This document shows, piece after piece, positions 8,006-16,314 of a stretch of DNA of 64,000 bases. Position 1 is the stretch's first letter. Each line of letters begins with the position of its first letter. The notes under the pieces were generated by a model. It ran no database searches and had not been told where the DNA came from. It saw only the letters and a program-made list of their open reading frames with translations. Source of the DNA: Massilia brevitalea. Its GTDB lineage: Bacteria > Pseudomonadota > Gammaproteobacteria > Burkholderiales > Burkholderiaceae_D. The DNA is taken from assembly GCF_030711405.1 (NCBI RefSeq), contig NZ_JAULSI010000020.1:32134-96133 (forward strand), written 5' to 3'. The translations under genes were made by a program, and so were the position numbers.

Positions 8006-9408
8006 TGACGACGGCCACGCTTGATCGCCACACGGCGCGCTGGAAATCGTATTTATCCGATTGCGACGCCCTGCTCGGCTTTGTCGAGCCGATGCAGGTG
8101 TCGGGCCGCGTCACGCGCGTGGCCGGCCTGGTGATGGAATGCGTCGGCCTGCGCCTGGCTGTCGGCAGCGCCTGCACCATTCCGCTGTCGAGCGGCACGA
8201 AGATCGAAGCCGAAGTAGTCGGCTTCGAGGGTGACCGTTTGTTCCTGATGCCGCAAAGCGATGTCGAAGGCGTGGTGCCGGGTTCGCGCGTGTTTCCGGT
8301 GGAAACGCCGGTGCCGCGTCCGGGCACGGTGGCCCACCCGCGGCGCCGCCCGAGCGACCGCGCGCGCCACCTGCCGGTCGGCATCGAGCTGCTGGGCCGC
8401 GTGGTCGACGGCGCCGGCCGTCCGCTCGACGGCAAGGGGCCGCTCGGCACCAACGACATGGCGCCGATCAATGCCCGCCCCGTGAACCCGCTCGACCGCG
8501 CACCGATCAAGGACACGCTGGACGTGGGCGTACGCGCCATCAATTCCATGCTGACCGTGGGCCGCGGCCAGCGCCTGGGCCTGTTCGCCGGTACCGGCGT
8601 GGGTAAATCGGTGCTACTGGGCATGATTGCGCGCTATACCACGGCGGAAATCATCGTGGTCGGCCTGATCGGCGAGCGGGGCCGCGAAGTAAAAGAATTC
8701 ATCGAGCAGATCCTGGGGCCGGAAGGCCTGGCGCGCTCGGCTGTTGTCGCCGCACCGGCCGACAGCCCGCCGCTGATGCGCCTGCAGGGCGCGGCCTATG
8801 CCACGGCGATTGCCGAGCACTTCCGCGACAAGGGCAAGAGCGTCCTGCTGATCATGGATTCGCTGACCCGCTACGCCATGGCCCAGCGCGAGATCGCCCT
8901 GGCGATCGGAGAGCCGCCGGCCACCAAAGGCTATCCGCCCTCGGTGTTCGCCAAGCTGCCGGTGCTGGTGGAACGTGCCGGCAACGGCCTGGAGGGCGGC
9001 GGCTCGATCACCGCCTTCTATACCGTGCTGTCCGAGGGCGACGACCAGCAGGACCCGATTGCCGATGCGGCGCGCGGTATTCTCGACGGCCACATCGTAC
9101 TGAACCGCCACCTGGCCGAAGCCGGCCACTACCCGGCCATCGACATCGAACAATCGATCAGCCGCGCCATGCACGGCATTACTACGCACGAGCACCAATT
9201 GGCGGCGCGCAAACTGAAACAGTTGTATTCGCGCTACCAGCGCTCGCGCGACTTGATCAGCGTGGGCGCGTATGCACCGGGCAGCGATCCGGTGCTGGAC
9301 CAGGCGATTGCGCTGAACGAAAAGATCGAGGAATTCCTGTGCCAGGAAATCTTCGAAAACACCGGCCTGGACCAGAGCTTGGGGCAATTAACCTCTCTGT
9401 TCAGCTGA
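8005..9408 (+). CDS. fliI: Flagellum-specific ATP synthase FliI
   Basis: 467 residues, a F1-beta-like ATPase that energises unloading of substrates at the flagellar export gate. Walker A is at G196-TGVGKS (196-202), the Walker B strand is [12 protein letters not shown], and the export-ATPase signature [15 protein letters not shown] is present. The C-terminal region [20 protein letters not shown] is complete. The start at 8005 (MTTATLD) overlaps the fliH stop by one base; a GTG-type alternative at 7993 lies within fliH. Confidence 0.97.
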   Translation: MTTATLDRHTARWKSYLSDCDALLGFVEPMQVSGRVTRVAGLVMECVGLRLAVGSACTIPLSSGTKIEAEVVGFEGDRLFLMPQSDVEGVVPGSRVFPVETPVPRPGTVAHPRRRPSDRARHLPVGIELLGRVVDGAGRPLDGKGPLGTNDMAPINARPVNPLDRAPIKDTLDVGVRAINSMLTVGRGQRLGLFAGTGVGKSVLLGMIARYTTAEIIVVGLIGERGREVKEFIEQILGPEGLARSAVVAAPADSPPLMRLQGAAYATAIAEHFRDKGKSVLLIMDSLTRYAMAQREIALAIGEPPATKGYPPSVFAKLPVLVERAGNGLEGGGSITAFYTVLSEGDDQQDPIADAARGILDGHIVLNRHLAEAGHYPAIDIEQSISRAMHGITTHEHQLAARKLKQLYSRYQRSRDLISVGAYAPGSDPVLDQAIALNEKIEEFLCQEIFENTGLDQSLGQLTSLFS

Positions 9409-9443
9409 TCGGCATGGTTGCTACGTGGATATACTGATCCACT

Positions 9444-9884
9444 ATGGCAAATACCTCCGCCCTTGAAACCCTGATCGAACTGGCCCAGCGCGAATCCGAC
9501 GACGCGGCCAAGCGTCTCGGCGCCGCGCTGAAGGCGGTCGAGGAAGCCGAGCAGAAGTACCAGATGCTGCTCGGCTACCGCGACGATTACGCGAACCGCC
9601 TGGACCAGCAGCAGATGGCAGGCATCACGCCCTTCGCCTACCAGAACTTCGTCGCCTTTGTCGGCAAGCTCGACAACGCGATCAATGGCCAGGCCGAAGT
9701 CGTGAAACACGCGAAGTACAAGGGCGACCAGGAAAAGAAAGCCTGGCAGGAAAGCGAGCGCAAGCGACTGTCCTACCGCACGCTGAACGAGCGTGCGCTG
9801 GCGGAAGCCCAGAAGATCGCCGACAAGCGCGACCAGAAAATGATGGATGACCACGCTGCGCGTACCGTCCGCAACCAACGTTGA
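9444..9884 (+). CDS. fliJ: Flagellar export protein FliJ
   Basis: 146 residues, nearly all helical and strongly charged (LAQRESDDAAKRLGAALKAV ... QEKKAWQESERKRLSYRTLN), as expected for FliJ, the coiled-coil stalk protein inserted in the FliI hexamer that helps couple export to the proton-motive force. Length and position between fliI and fliK support the assignment. The 35-base gap to fliI suggests co-transcription. Confidence 0.92.
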   Translation: MANTSALETLIELAQRESDDAAKRLGAALKAVEEAEQKYQMLLGYRDDYANRLDQQQMAGITPFAYQNFVAFVGKLDNAINGQAEVVKHAKYKGDQEKKAWQESERKRLSYRTLNERALAEAQKIADKRDQKMMDDHAARTVRNQR

Positions 9885-9891
9885 ACGAATC

Positions 9892-11172
9892 ATGACGATG
9901 CACACCACTTCCCTTGCGTTCCAGGTCAATGGCGCGAACGGCCTGAATGGCCAGTCGCAGAACATGCGCGGCAATGCCGTGCTGAACTCCGATGGCGCGA
10001 ACTTCGGCGCGACGCTGACACGCCAGATCGAGCAGCGCCAGCTGGAGCAGCGCCAGGCGCAGATGCAGCCGGCGCCGCAGGCGCCTCAGCAACCTCAGCC
10101 ACAGATGGCCGCCAAGCCGCAGGCGCAGGCCGCGCAAGCCAACAAGCCGGCCGCCAACGAAGCCAAGGCGCCGGCACGCGAGGCGGCCAAGGAGCCAGCC
10201 AAGGACAGCGCCAAGACGGACAGTGCCGACAAGACCGACACCGCCCAGGCCAGCACCGAAACCAAAGCCGGCGCCGACAGTGGCGAGGGCGAGGAAGCGG
10301 CGCCGGGCGACAGCAAGGCAGCCGATTCGGTCACCGACATGCTCGCCATGCTGGCCAGCCTGGGCCAGCCGCAAGCGGCGGCCAAGGCCACGCCAACGCT
10401 CGACACCGAGACTGCGGGCGGCCAAGGCGGCCTGAAAGGCAAGCTGGGCCTGGAAGGCGCCGAGCCGGCCATCAAGCTCGACACCAAGACGCTGGCGGCC
10501 GACGACGCCCCGGGCAAGGCGGCGCCGGGGACCGACCTGCGCGGCCTGGACCTGGGCAAGGCGGGCGAGCAGGCCGGCAAGCTGCAGCTTGACGCCGGCC
10601 AGTTCGCCGCCAAGCTGCACGACAGCGCGGCGGCCCTGAAGGAAACGGCCGCGCCGGAAACCTTCACCAACCTCGTCGCCCAGACGAATGCCCTGCAAAA
10701 CGCCCAGGCCGCGGGCGCCGTGCCGACCGACCGCCTGAGCGCGCGCGTGGGTACGCAAGCCTGGGACAATCAGGTCGGCCAGAAAGTGATCTGGATGGTG
10801 GGCGGCGAAGAGCAGACCGCGACGCTGGAACTGAACCCGCCGGACCTGGGTCCGGTGCAGGTGGTGCTGAACGTGTCGAACGACATGGCCAGCGTGACCT
10901 TCTCGTCGCAGCAGCTGGAGGTACGCCAGGCCCTGGAAAACGCCCTGCCGCGCCTGCGCGAGATGATGAGCGAGAGCGGGATTGCGCTGGGTAATGCGAG
11001 CGTGAACTCGGGGAACGAGGGTAATCAGCAGCAGAATCAGTCTGGTTCAGGCCGCTCGGGTAACGGCGGCGGGAATGGCGTCAGCGGCGGCGACAGCAGC
11101 GTGGCGGAAGTAACGCCACGCCAGCGTACCAGCATCTTGGGTGGTGCGGGGGCAGTCGATACCTTCGCGTAA
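9892..11172 (+). CDS. fliK: Flagellar hook-length control protein FliK
   Basis: 426 residues. The first 280 residues are an Ala/Gln/Lys-rich low-complexity ruler region (QLEQRQAQ..., AAKPQAQAAQANKPAANEAK). The C-terminal FliK domain (QKVIWMVGGEEQTATLELNP, PDLGPVQVVLNVSNDMASVT, ALENALPRLREMMSESGIAL) is clear, followed by a Gly/Ser/Asn-rich tail. FliK measures hook length and triggers the substrate switch through FlhB. The start MTMHTTSLAF at 9892 is preferred over a longer frame that overlaps fliJ. The gene ends the fliF-K operon and is followed by a strong terminator. Confidence 0.92.
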   Translation: MTMHTTSLAFQVNGANGLNGQSQNMRGNAVLNSDGANFGATLTRQIEQRQLEQRQAQMQPAPQAPQQPQPQMAAKPQAQAAQANKPAANEAKAPAREAAKEPAKDSAKTDSADKTDTAQASTETKAGADSGEGEEAAPGDSKAADSVTDMLAMLASLGQPQAAAKATPTLDTETAGGQGGLKGKLGLEGAEPAIKLDTKTLAADDAPGKAAPGTDLRGLDLGKAGEQAGKLQLDAGQFAAKLHDSAAALKETAAPETFTNLVAQTNALQNAQAAGAVPTDRLSARVGTQAWDNQVGQKVIWMVGGEEQTATLELNPPDLGPVQVVLNVSNDMASVTFSSQQLEVRQALENALPRLREMMSESGIALGNASVNSGNEGNQQQNQSGSGRSGNGGGNGVSGGDSSVAEVTPRQRTSILGGAGAVDTFA

Positions 11173-11192
11173 AAGAGCATCACCACACGACA

Positions 11193-11220
11193 ACGGCCGC
11201 TTCACGCGGCCGTTTTTATT
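11193..11220 (+). terminator. Rho-independent terminator after fliK
   Basis: ACGGCCGC (11193-11200), a five-base loop TTCAC, GCGGCCGT (11206-11213) and a T-run to 11217. It closes the fliFGHIJK operon. Confidence 0.92.
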
Positions 11221-11238
11221 TGCAATCCGCCACGTTGA

Positions 11239-11266
11239 CGTAGGGTGGGCACTCCGTGCCCACGCG
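11239..11266 (+). repeat. REP-like palindrome, copy A
   Basis: CGTAGGGTGGGCAC, a short TCC loop, then GTGCCCACGCG. The arms GTGGGCAC/GTGCCCAC pair perfectly. The same 27-28 base unit, with fixed ends GTAGGGTGG and CCACGCG and variable arms, occurs at six other places in the window. Together with copy B it fills most of the 11221-11508 spacer between fliK and fliL. Confidence 0.85.
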
Positions 11267-11347
11267 GGCTAACGTACGCGCGCATTCACATGTTTTGACG
11301 TTAAGCGTATCGATATTTTCAAGGCACGAATGATCATCGGTACCATA

Positions 11348-11375
11348 CCGCGTGGGCACAAGTGCCCACCCTACG
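11348..11375 (-). repeat. REP-like palindrome, copy B (inverted relative to A)
   Basis: CCGCGTGGGCACAAGTGCCCACCCTACG read on the plus strand, i.e. the unit in reverse orientation, 81 bases after copy A. The spacer between them has no recognisable gene or terminator. The two inverted copies could also pair with each other in a fliL leader transcript. Confidence 0.85.
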
Positions 11376-11508
11376 AACCTCGGGCCTCGTACGATGACAC
11401 TCGACAAACCCCGATCTGACCCACCTTCCCCTTTCTTTTCAAGGCTTGCCGCTGCGCACTTTTTCTCGATAATGCCATAATTACGCAACCCATTTGGCAC
11501 GAGGCATC

Positions 11509-12036
11509 TTGAAAGTGAATCCGAAAACGAAGGCCGACCCGAACGCAGACGCGGCAGCACCAGCCGGCCGGTCGAAGACGAAGCTCATGATCATCGCGAT
11601 CGCGGGCGTGCTCCTGCTGGGCGGCGGCGCCGGCGCGGGCTGGTTTTTCCTGCACGGCAGCGGCGATGCCGAGGCCCACGAGGAAGCGCCGAAGAAAAAG
11701 AAGAAGGCCAAGGAAGCCCACAAGGCCGAGTACATTCCGGTGGAACAGTTTGTGGTGAACCTGCAACCCGAGAACGGCGACCAGTATTTGCAGGTTCAGT
11801 TTACCCTGCAGGTGAATGGCCCGGAACAAGGCGCCCTGATCAAGGAAAACATGGTCAAGGTGCGCAGCCGCGTGCTGCTGCTGTTGTCGGGCAAGAAAGC
11901 GTCCGAAATCAGCACTGTCGAAGGCAAGCAGCAGCTGGCGTCCGAGATCAAGGCCGTGGTACAAGTGCCGTTCGAAGAAGAAGGCGACGAACAGGAAGTC
12001 TCCGACGTGTTGTTCACCTCGTTCATCATCCAGTAA
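11509..12036 (+). CDS. fliL: Flagellar basal body-associated protein FliL
   Basis: About 175 residues. A short cytoplasmic Lys-rich N-terminus is followed by a membrane helix at about 25-47 (KLMIIAIAGVLLLGGGAGAG), a charged linker (EEAPKKKKKAKEAHK) and the periplasmic FliL domain (YIPVEQFVVNLQPENGDQYL ... EVSDVLFTSFIIQ). FliL encircles the stator and supports motor torque. No ATG is available. TTG at 11509 follows GAGG by four bases and gives MKVNPK; TTG at 11494 or GTG at 11515 are possible. It heads the fliLMNOPQR operon. Confidence 0.9.
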   Translation: MKVNPKTKADPNADAAAPAGRSKTKLMIIAIAGVLLLGGGAGAGWFFLHGSGDAEAHEEAPKKKKKAKEAHKAEYIPVEQFVVNLQPENGDQYLQVQFTLQVNGPEQGALIKENMVKVRSRVLLLLSGKKASEISTVEGKQQLASEIKAVVQVPFEEEGDEQEVSDVLFTSFIIQ

Positions 12037-12045
12037 AGAAACATC

Positions 12046-13044
12046 ATGGCCGATAATTTCCTCTCACAGGAAGAAGTCGATGCCCTCCTCAAGGGGGTCA
12101 ACGGCGATCAGGACGACATCTCCGCGCCTGAAGATACCTCGGGAGTCCGCACCTACAACCTGGCGACCCAGGAGCGGATCGTGCGCGGCCGCATGCCGAC
12201 ACTCGAGATTATCAACGAGCGTTTCGCGCGGCTGCTGCGCATCGGCCTGTTCAACTTCCTGCGCCGCAGCGCCGAGGTCTCGGTGGGCTCGGTGCGGGTG
12301 TCGAAGTACAGCGAATTCATCCGCAACCTGGTGGTGCCGACCAACCTGAACCTGATCCACATGAAGCCCTTGCGCGGCACCGCGCTGATGGTCTTCGATC
12401 CGGGCCTGGTATTCCTGCTGGTGGACAACCTGTTCGGCGGCGACGGCCGCTTCCACACCCGTGTGGAAGGCCGCGACTTTACCCAGACCGAGCAGCGCAT
12501 CATCCTGCGCATCCTGGACATCGTGTTCGAGGCCTACGGCAAGTCGTGGGAACCGGTGTACCCGATCGAATTCGAGTACATCCGCTCGGAGATGAACACC
12601 CAGTTCGCCAACATCGCGACCCCGAACGAAGTCGTGGTATCGTCCACCTTCACCATCGAGCTCGGGCCGGTATCGGGCCAGATCCACTTCTGCATGCCCT
12701 ACTCGATGATCGAGCCGATCCGCGATGCGCTGACGTCGAGCCTGCAGGGCGAGGCGCTCGAAGTGGACAAACGCTGGATCCGCCTGATGACGCAGCAGAT
12801 CCAGATCGCCGAGGTCGAACTGGTGGCCGAACTCGGCCATGGCAAGGCGAATTTCGACGACATCCTCAACATGAAGATCGGCGACGTCATTCCGATCTCG
12901 GTTCCCGACACCATCCAGGCCACCGTCGACGGCGTGCCCGTGATGGAATGCACATACGGCGTCGCGAATGGGCAATATGCGCTGAAGGTCGAGAAATTGC
13001 TGGCAAATACCGACAGCTTCAATCAGGAGAAACACCATGTCTGA
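12046..13044 (+). CDS. fliM: Flagellar motor switch protein FliM
   Basis: 332 residues, normal length. The N-terminal LSQEEVDALLKGV is the CheY-P-binding peptide; the middle domain carries the RIGLFNFLRRSAEV and VPTNLNLIHMKPLRGTALMV regions; the C-terminal domain resembles FliN. FliM forms the wall of the C ring and sets rotation direction. It is 9 bases after fliL and overlaps fliN by 8 bases. Confidence 0.97.
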   Translation: MADNFLSQEEVDALLKGVNGDQDDISAPEDTSGVRTYNLATQERIVRGRMPTLEIINERFARLLRIGLFNFLRRSAEVSVGSVRVSKYSEFIRNLVVPTNLNLIHMKPLRGTALMVFDPGLVFLLVDNLFGGDGRFHTRVEGRDFTQTEQRIILRILDIVFEAYGKSWEPVYPIEFEYIRSEMNTQFANIATPNEVVVSSTFTIELGPVSGQIHFCMPYSMIEPIRDALTSSLQGEALEVDKRWIRLMTQQIQIAEVELVAELGHGKANFDDILNMKIGDVIPISVPDTIQATVDGVPVMECTYGVANGQYALKVEKLLANTDSFNQEKHHV

Positions 13045-13456
13045 CAACCAGGACGATCAACACCTCGACGACGACTGGGGCGCCGCGATAGCCGAGCAGG
13101 CCGCCGCCGAAGCCGCCGCATTGCAGAAGCAGCAGGCCGCCACGGCCGCCGTGTTCCAGGACTTCGGCGCCAGGAGTCCGCGCCCGGAAACGCCGAATGA
13201 CATCGACTTCATCCTCGACATTCCGGTGCAACTCACCGTCGAACTGGGCCGCACGAAGATCGCGATCAAGAACCTGCTGCAACTGGCCCAGGGCTCGGTC
13301 GTCGAGCTCGACGGCCTGGCCGGCGAACCGATGGACGTGCTGGTGAACGGCTGCCTGATCGCCCAGGGCGAGGTCGTGGTCGTGAACGACAAGTTCGGCA
13401 TCCGCCTGACTGATATCATCACGCCATCGGAACGGATCAGAAAATTGAATAAATGA
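13037..13456 (+). CDS. fliN: Flagellar motor switch protein FliN
   Basis: 139 residues. The C-terminal SpoA domain is complete: DIPVQLTVELGRTKIAIKNL, LAQGSVVELDGLAGEPMDVL, NGCLIAQGEVVVVNDKFGIR, LTDIITPSERI. An acidic N-terminal extension (DNQDDQHLDDDWG) precedes it. FliN forms the base of the C ring and docks FliH/FliI cargo. It overlaps fliM by 8 bases and fliO by 4. Confidence 0.97.
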   Translation: MSDNQDDQHLDDDWGAAIAEQAAAEAAALQKQQAATAAVFQDFGARSPRPETPNDIDFILDIPVQLTVELGRTKIAIKNLLQLAQGSVVELDGLAGEPMDVLVNGCLIAQGEVVVVNDKFGIRLTDIITPSERIRKLNK

Positions 13457-14199
13457 TGCCCACGCTTGCCCTCGCCCGCATGACCGGACATGGATGTCCG
13501 CAATTCTCCCTGTTACGCGGGTGCGGGGCGAGCGTGATGCTGGCGGCGGCCTGCTGGCTGCCGCTGGCGGCCTCGGCGCAGGCGCCGGCGGCCACCGCAT
13601 CGGCAAGGCCTGCTGCTGCACAAGCGCCAACCGCCTCATCGGCCACTGCGCCGGCCAGCGCGCCGGCTTCCTCCGACGCCCAGGTCGATATCGTGCCGCC
13701 GGAACGCGCCACCACCGTCGGCGAAGTGCCGACCACGGCGCAGAACCCGGTGAACGACCCGCCCGCCACCGTCGTCCCTGCGGCCCCGGCCGCCATCCCC
13801 GGCACCCCGGCACGGCCCGCAACGATTCCCCAGCCCGCCCACGTTCCCTCCACCGGCATGCTGATGCAGACCATCTTCGCCCTGCTGCTGGTGCTGGGCC
13901 TGCTGGCGGCGCTGGCCTGGGCGGCCAAGCGCTGGGGGCCCAGGCTCACCGGCAATTCCGCCAACCTGCGCCTGGTCGGGGCGCTGAACATCGGCGGACG
14001 CGAACGCATCATGGTGGTGGAAGTGGGCAACCAGTGGATCGTGGTCGGCGCCTCGCCGGGACGCGTGAATGCGCTTGCCACGATGCCGCGGCAGGAGGCT
14101 GGCGTACAATCGGGCGCCACCTTGGCCGCCGATACATTGCCGGTCACGAATTTTTCCGACTGGCTCAAAAAGACGATCGACAAACGCAATGCGACATAA
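13453..14199 (+). CDS. fliO: Flagellar biosynthesis protein FliO with a long Ala/Pro-rich periplasmic segment
   Basis: 248 residues, about twice the common FliO length. A hydrophobic segment near 20-40 ([18 protein letters not shown]) looks like a cleavable signal. It is followed by an Ala/Pro/Thr-rich stretch of about 100 residues, then the membrane helix [20 protein letters not shown] and the cytoplasmic FliO domain ([36 protein letters not shown]). FliO assists assembly of the FliP ring of the export gate. It overlaps fliN and fliP. Confidence 0.9.
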   Translation: MMPTLALARMTGHGCPQFSLLRGCGASVMLAAACWLPLAASAQAPAATASARPAAAQAPTASSATAPASAPASSDAQVDIVPPERATTVGEVPTTAQNPVNDPPATVVPAAPAAIPGTPARPATIPQPAHVPSTGMLMQTIFALLLVLGLLAALAWAAKRWGPRLTGNSANLRLVGALNIGGRERIMVVEVGNQWIVVGASPGRVNALATMPRQEAGVQSGATLAADTLPVTNFSDWLKKTIDKRNAT

Positions 14200-14932
14200 G
14201 ACTTTCCTGCTGGTTGCCGGCCTGGCTGCCCTGCTGCCGCTGGCGGCGCTGGCCCAGCCCGGCATTCCGGCCCTGACCACCAGCCCCGCCCCGGGCGGTG
14301 GCACCGAGTACTCACTGCCGGTGCAGACGCTGCTCCTGATGACGGCGTTCACCTTCCTGCCGGCCGCGCTGCTGATGATGACGAGTTTTACCCGCATCAT
14401 CATCGTGCTGTCGCTGCTGCGCCAGGCGATCGGCACCCAGACCGCGCCGCCGAACCAGGTGATGGTCGGCCTGGCCCTGTTCCTGACCCTGTTCGTGATG
14501 GGGCCGACCTTCGACAAGATCTATACCGAGGCCTATGTGCCGCTGCAGGAAAACCGCATCCAGATGACGGAGGCGATGAACCGCGGCGCCGCGCCCCTGA
14601 AGGACTTCATGCTGAAGCAGACGCGCCAGTCGGACCTCGCCATGTTCGCCAAGATCTCGCGCACGCCGGCCCTGCAGGGCCCGGAAGACGTGCCGCTGCG
14701 CGTGCTGATCCCGGCCTTCGTCACCAGCGAGCTGAAGACGGCGTTCCAGATCGGCTTCGCCATCTTCATCCCCTTCCTCATCATCGACATGGTGGTGGCC
14801 TCGGTGCTGATGGCGATGGGCATGATGATGATGTCGCCGGCCGTGATTTCGCTGCCGTTCAAGATGATGCTGTTCGTGCTGGTCGACGGCTGGCAACTGC
14901 TGCTGGGCTCGCTGTCCCAGAGTTTCAACTAG
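14189..14932 (+). CDS. fliP: Flagellar export gate protein FliP
   Basis: 247 residues, full length. A cleavable signal peptide ([23 protein letters not shown]) is followed by the conserved segments [20 protein letters not shown] and [20 protein letters not shown], and the C-terminal [20 protein letters not shown] and [20 protein letters not shown]. Five FliP subunits form the core of the export gate. The start is the ATG overlapping the end of fliO by 11 bases. Confidence 0.97.
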   Translation: MRHKTFLLVAGLAALLPLAALAQPGIPALTTSPAPGGGTEYSLPVQTLLLMTAFTFLPAALLMMTSFTRIIIVLSLLRQAIGTQTAPPNQVMVGLALFLTLFVMGPTFDKIYTEAYVPLQENRIQMTEAMNRGAAPLKDFMLKQTRQSDLAMFAKISRTPALQGPEDVPLRVLIPAFVTSELKTAFQIGFAIFIPFLIIDMVVASVLMAMGMMMMSPAVISLPFKMMLFVLVDGWQLLLGSLSQSFN

Positions 14933-14942
14933 GAAGGCGGCG

Positions 14943-15212
14943 ATGACTCCTGAATCCGTCATGACCCTCGGCAGGCAGGCCATGGAAATCACCCTGCTGG
15001 TGTCGGCGCCGCTGCTGCTGGTGGCGCTGATCATCGGCCTCGTCGTGAGCATCTTCCAGGCCGCGACCCAGATCAACGAAGCGACGCTTTCCTTCATTCC
15101 GAAACTGGTCGGCGTGTTCATTGCCCTGGTGGTGGCGGGGCCGTGGATGCTGTCGGTCATGCTCGACTACATGCGCCAGGTGTTCACCGGGATTCCCGGC
15201 ATGGTCGGCTAG
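14943..15212 (+). CDS. fliQ: Flagellar export gate protein FliQ
   Basis: 89 residues, two membrane helices: LLVSAPLLLVALIIGLVVSI and LVGVFIALVVAGPWMLSVML. SIFQAATQINEATLSFIPK is the FliQ signature. FliQ subunits wrap the FliP/FliR core. AAGGCGGCG lies before the ATG. Confidence 0.96.
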   Translation: MTPESVMTLGRQAMEITLLVSAPLLLVALIIGLVVSIFQAATQINEATLSFIPKLVGVFIALVVAGPWMLSVMLDYMRQVFTGIPGMVG

Positions 15213-15223
15213 GTTCGCGTTCG

Positions 15224-16054
15224 ATGCTGACCCTGACATCGGGCGAGATCAACGCCTGGATCGCGGGCCTGCTGTGGCCCCTGACGCGCATCCTCGGGCT
15301 GGTCGCCTCCGCCCCGGTGTTCGGCCACACCAGCGTGCCGGTGTCGGCAAAGGTGGTGCTCGGGGTGCTGCTTGCGCTGGTGATCGCACCCACGGTGCCG
15401 GCCCTGCCCGCCCTCGATCCGATGTCGTACGCCGGCCTGCTGATCCTGGTGCAGGAGCTGCTGATCGGGCTGGCGATGGGCTTTTCCATGCGCCTGGTCT
15501 TCGCCGCGTTCGAGTATGCGGGGGAACTGGCCAGTTCCACCATGGGTCTCGGTTTCGCTTCCTTCTTCGACCCCTCCACCCATGGCCGCTCGGCGGCGAT
15601 CAGCCAGTTCATGTCGATGGTCGCGACCATGGCTTTCCTCGCCGTGAACGCGCACCTGGTGCTGCTGGCGGCCCTGTCCGAAAGCTTCATCAGCCTGCCG
15701 ATCTCGGCCACGCCGCTGTCGCTGGCGGCACCGCTGGAACTGGTGCGCCTGGGCTCGCGCATCTTTTCGGCAGGGCTGCAGTTGGCGCTACCGATCATCG
15801 CCGCGATCCTGATTGTCAACGTCGCGCTCGGCATCCTGACCCGGGCGGCGCCGCAGCTGAACATTTTCGGGATCGGCTTCCCGGTTACGCTCGGGGTCGG
15901 GCTCCTGACCCTGAGCCTGAGCCTGCCCTACCTGGGTACGCCGATCGTCAACCTGTTCAACGAGGGAATCGAGGCTGGGCGGCGGCTCGCGCGGACCGCC
16001 GCCGACCGCCCCCCGGGGCCTGCGCCGGCAACCGGGCCGCGGGCGCTGCCTTAG
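15224..16054 (+). CDS. fliR: Flagellar export gate protein FliR
   Basis: 276 residues, mostly hydrophobic with about six membrane segments. Visible family stretches are LLWPLTRILGLVASAPVFGH, VSAKVVLGVLLALVIAPTVP and GFASFFDPSTHGRSAAISQF. FliR completes the FliPQR gate with one copy per complex. The start at 15224 (MLTLTSGEINAW) lies 11 bases after fliQ. The C-terminus is extended by about 20 polar residues (DRPPGPAPATGPRALP). Confidence 0.96.
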   Translation: MLTLTSGEINAWIAGLLWPLTRILGLVASAPVFGHTSVPVSAKVVLGVLLALVIAPTVPALPALDPMSYAGLLILVQELLIGLAMGFSMRLVFAAFEYAGELASSTMGLGFASFFDPSTHGRSAAISQFMSMVATMAFLAVNAHLVLLAALSESFISLPISATPLSLAAPLELVRLGSRIFSAGLQLALPIIAAILIVNVALGILTRAAPQLNIFGIGFPVTLGVGLLTLSLSLPYLGTPIVNLFNEGIEAGRRLARTAADRPPGPAPATGPRALP

Positions 16055-16314
16055 CCGTCGAGCCCATGCTTACACAGGACCAGCCCGGCCATCGCACGCG
16101 ACAGGCACAGACTGGCGCGCCTGCCTGTGACGTGCAGGCCCTCGATACCGATCGTGTGCAGGACAGCGCGGCCTGCCATTCCGACACGGCTGCCTGATTG
16201 TCCGTCCGCACGCCAGAAACATGTCCGCGCGCACACCTGATCAAAGCGGTATCATGGACTGTAAATACATGGTAAGCGCCGCACTGCACCTGCGCGGCGG
16301 TCCAGGAGAATCGC

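Noticed and set aside
16055..16314. Possible gene between fliR and the GGDEF-EAL gene
   Set aside because: The open frames are short continuations of overlapping frames, without a start signal or family resemblance.
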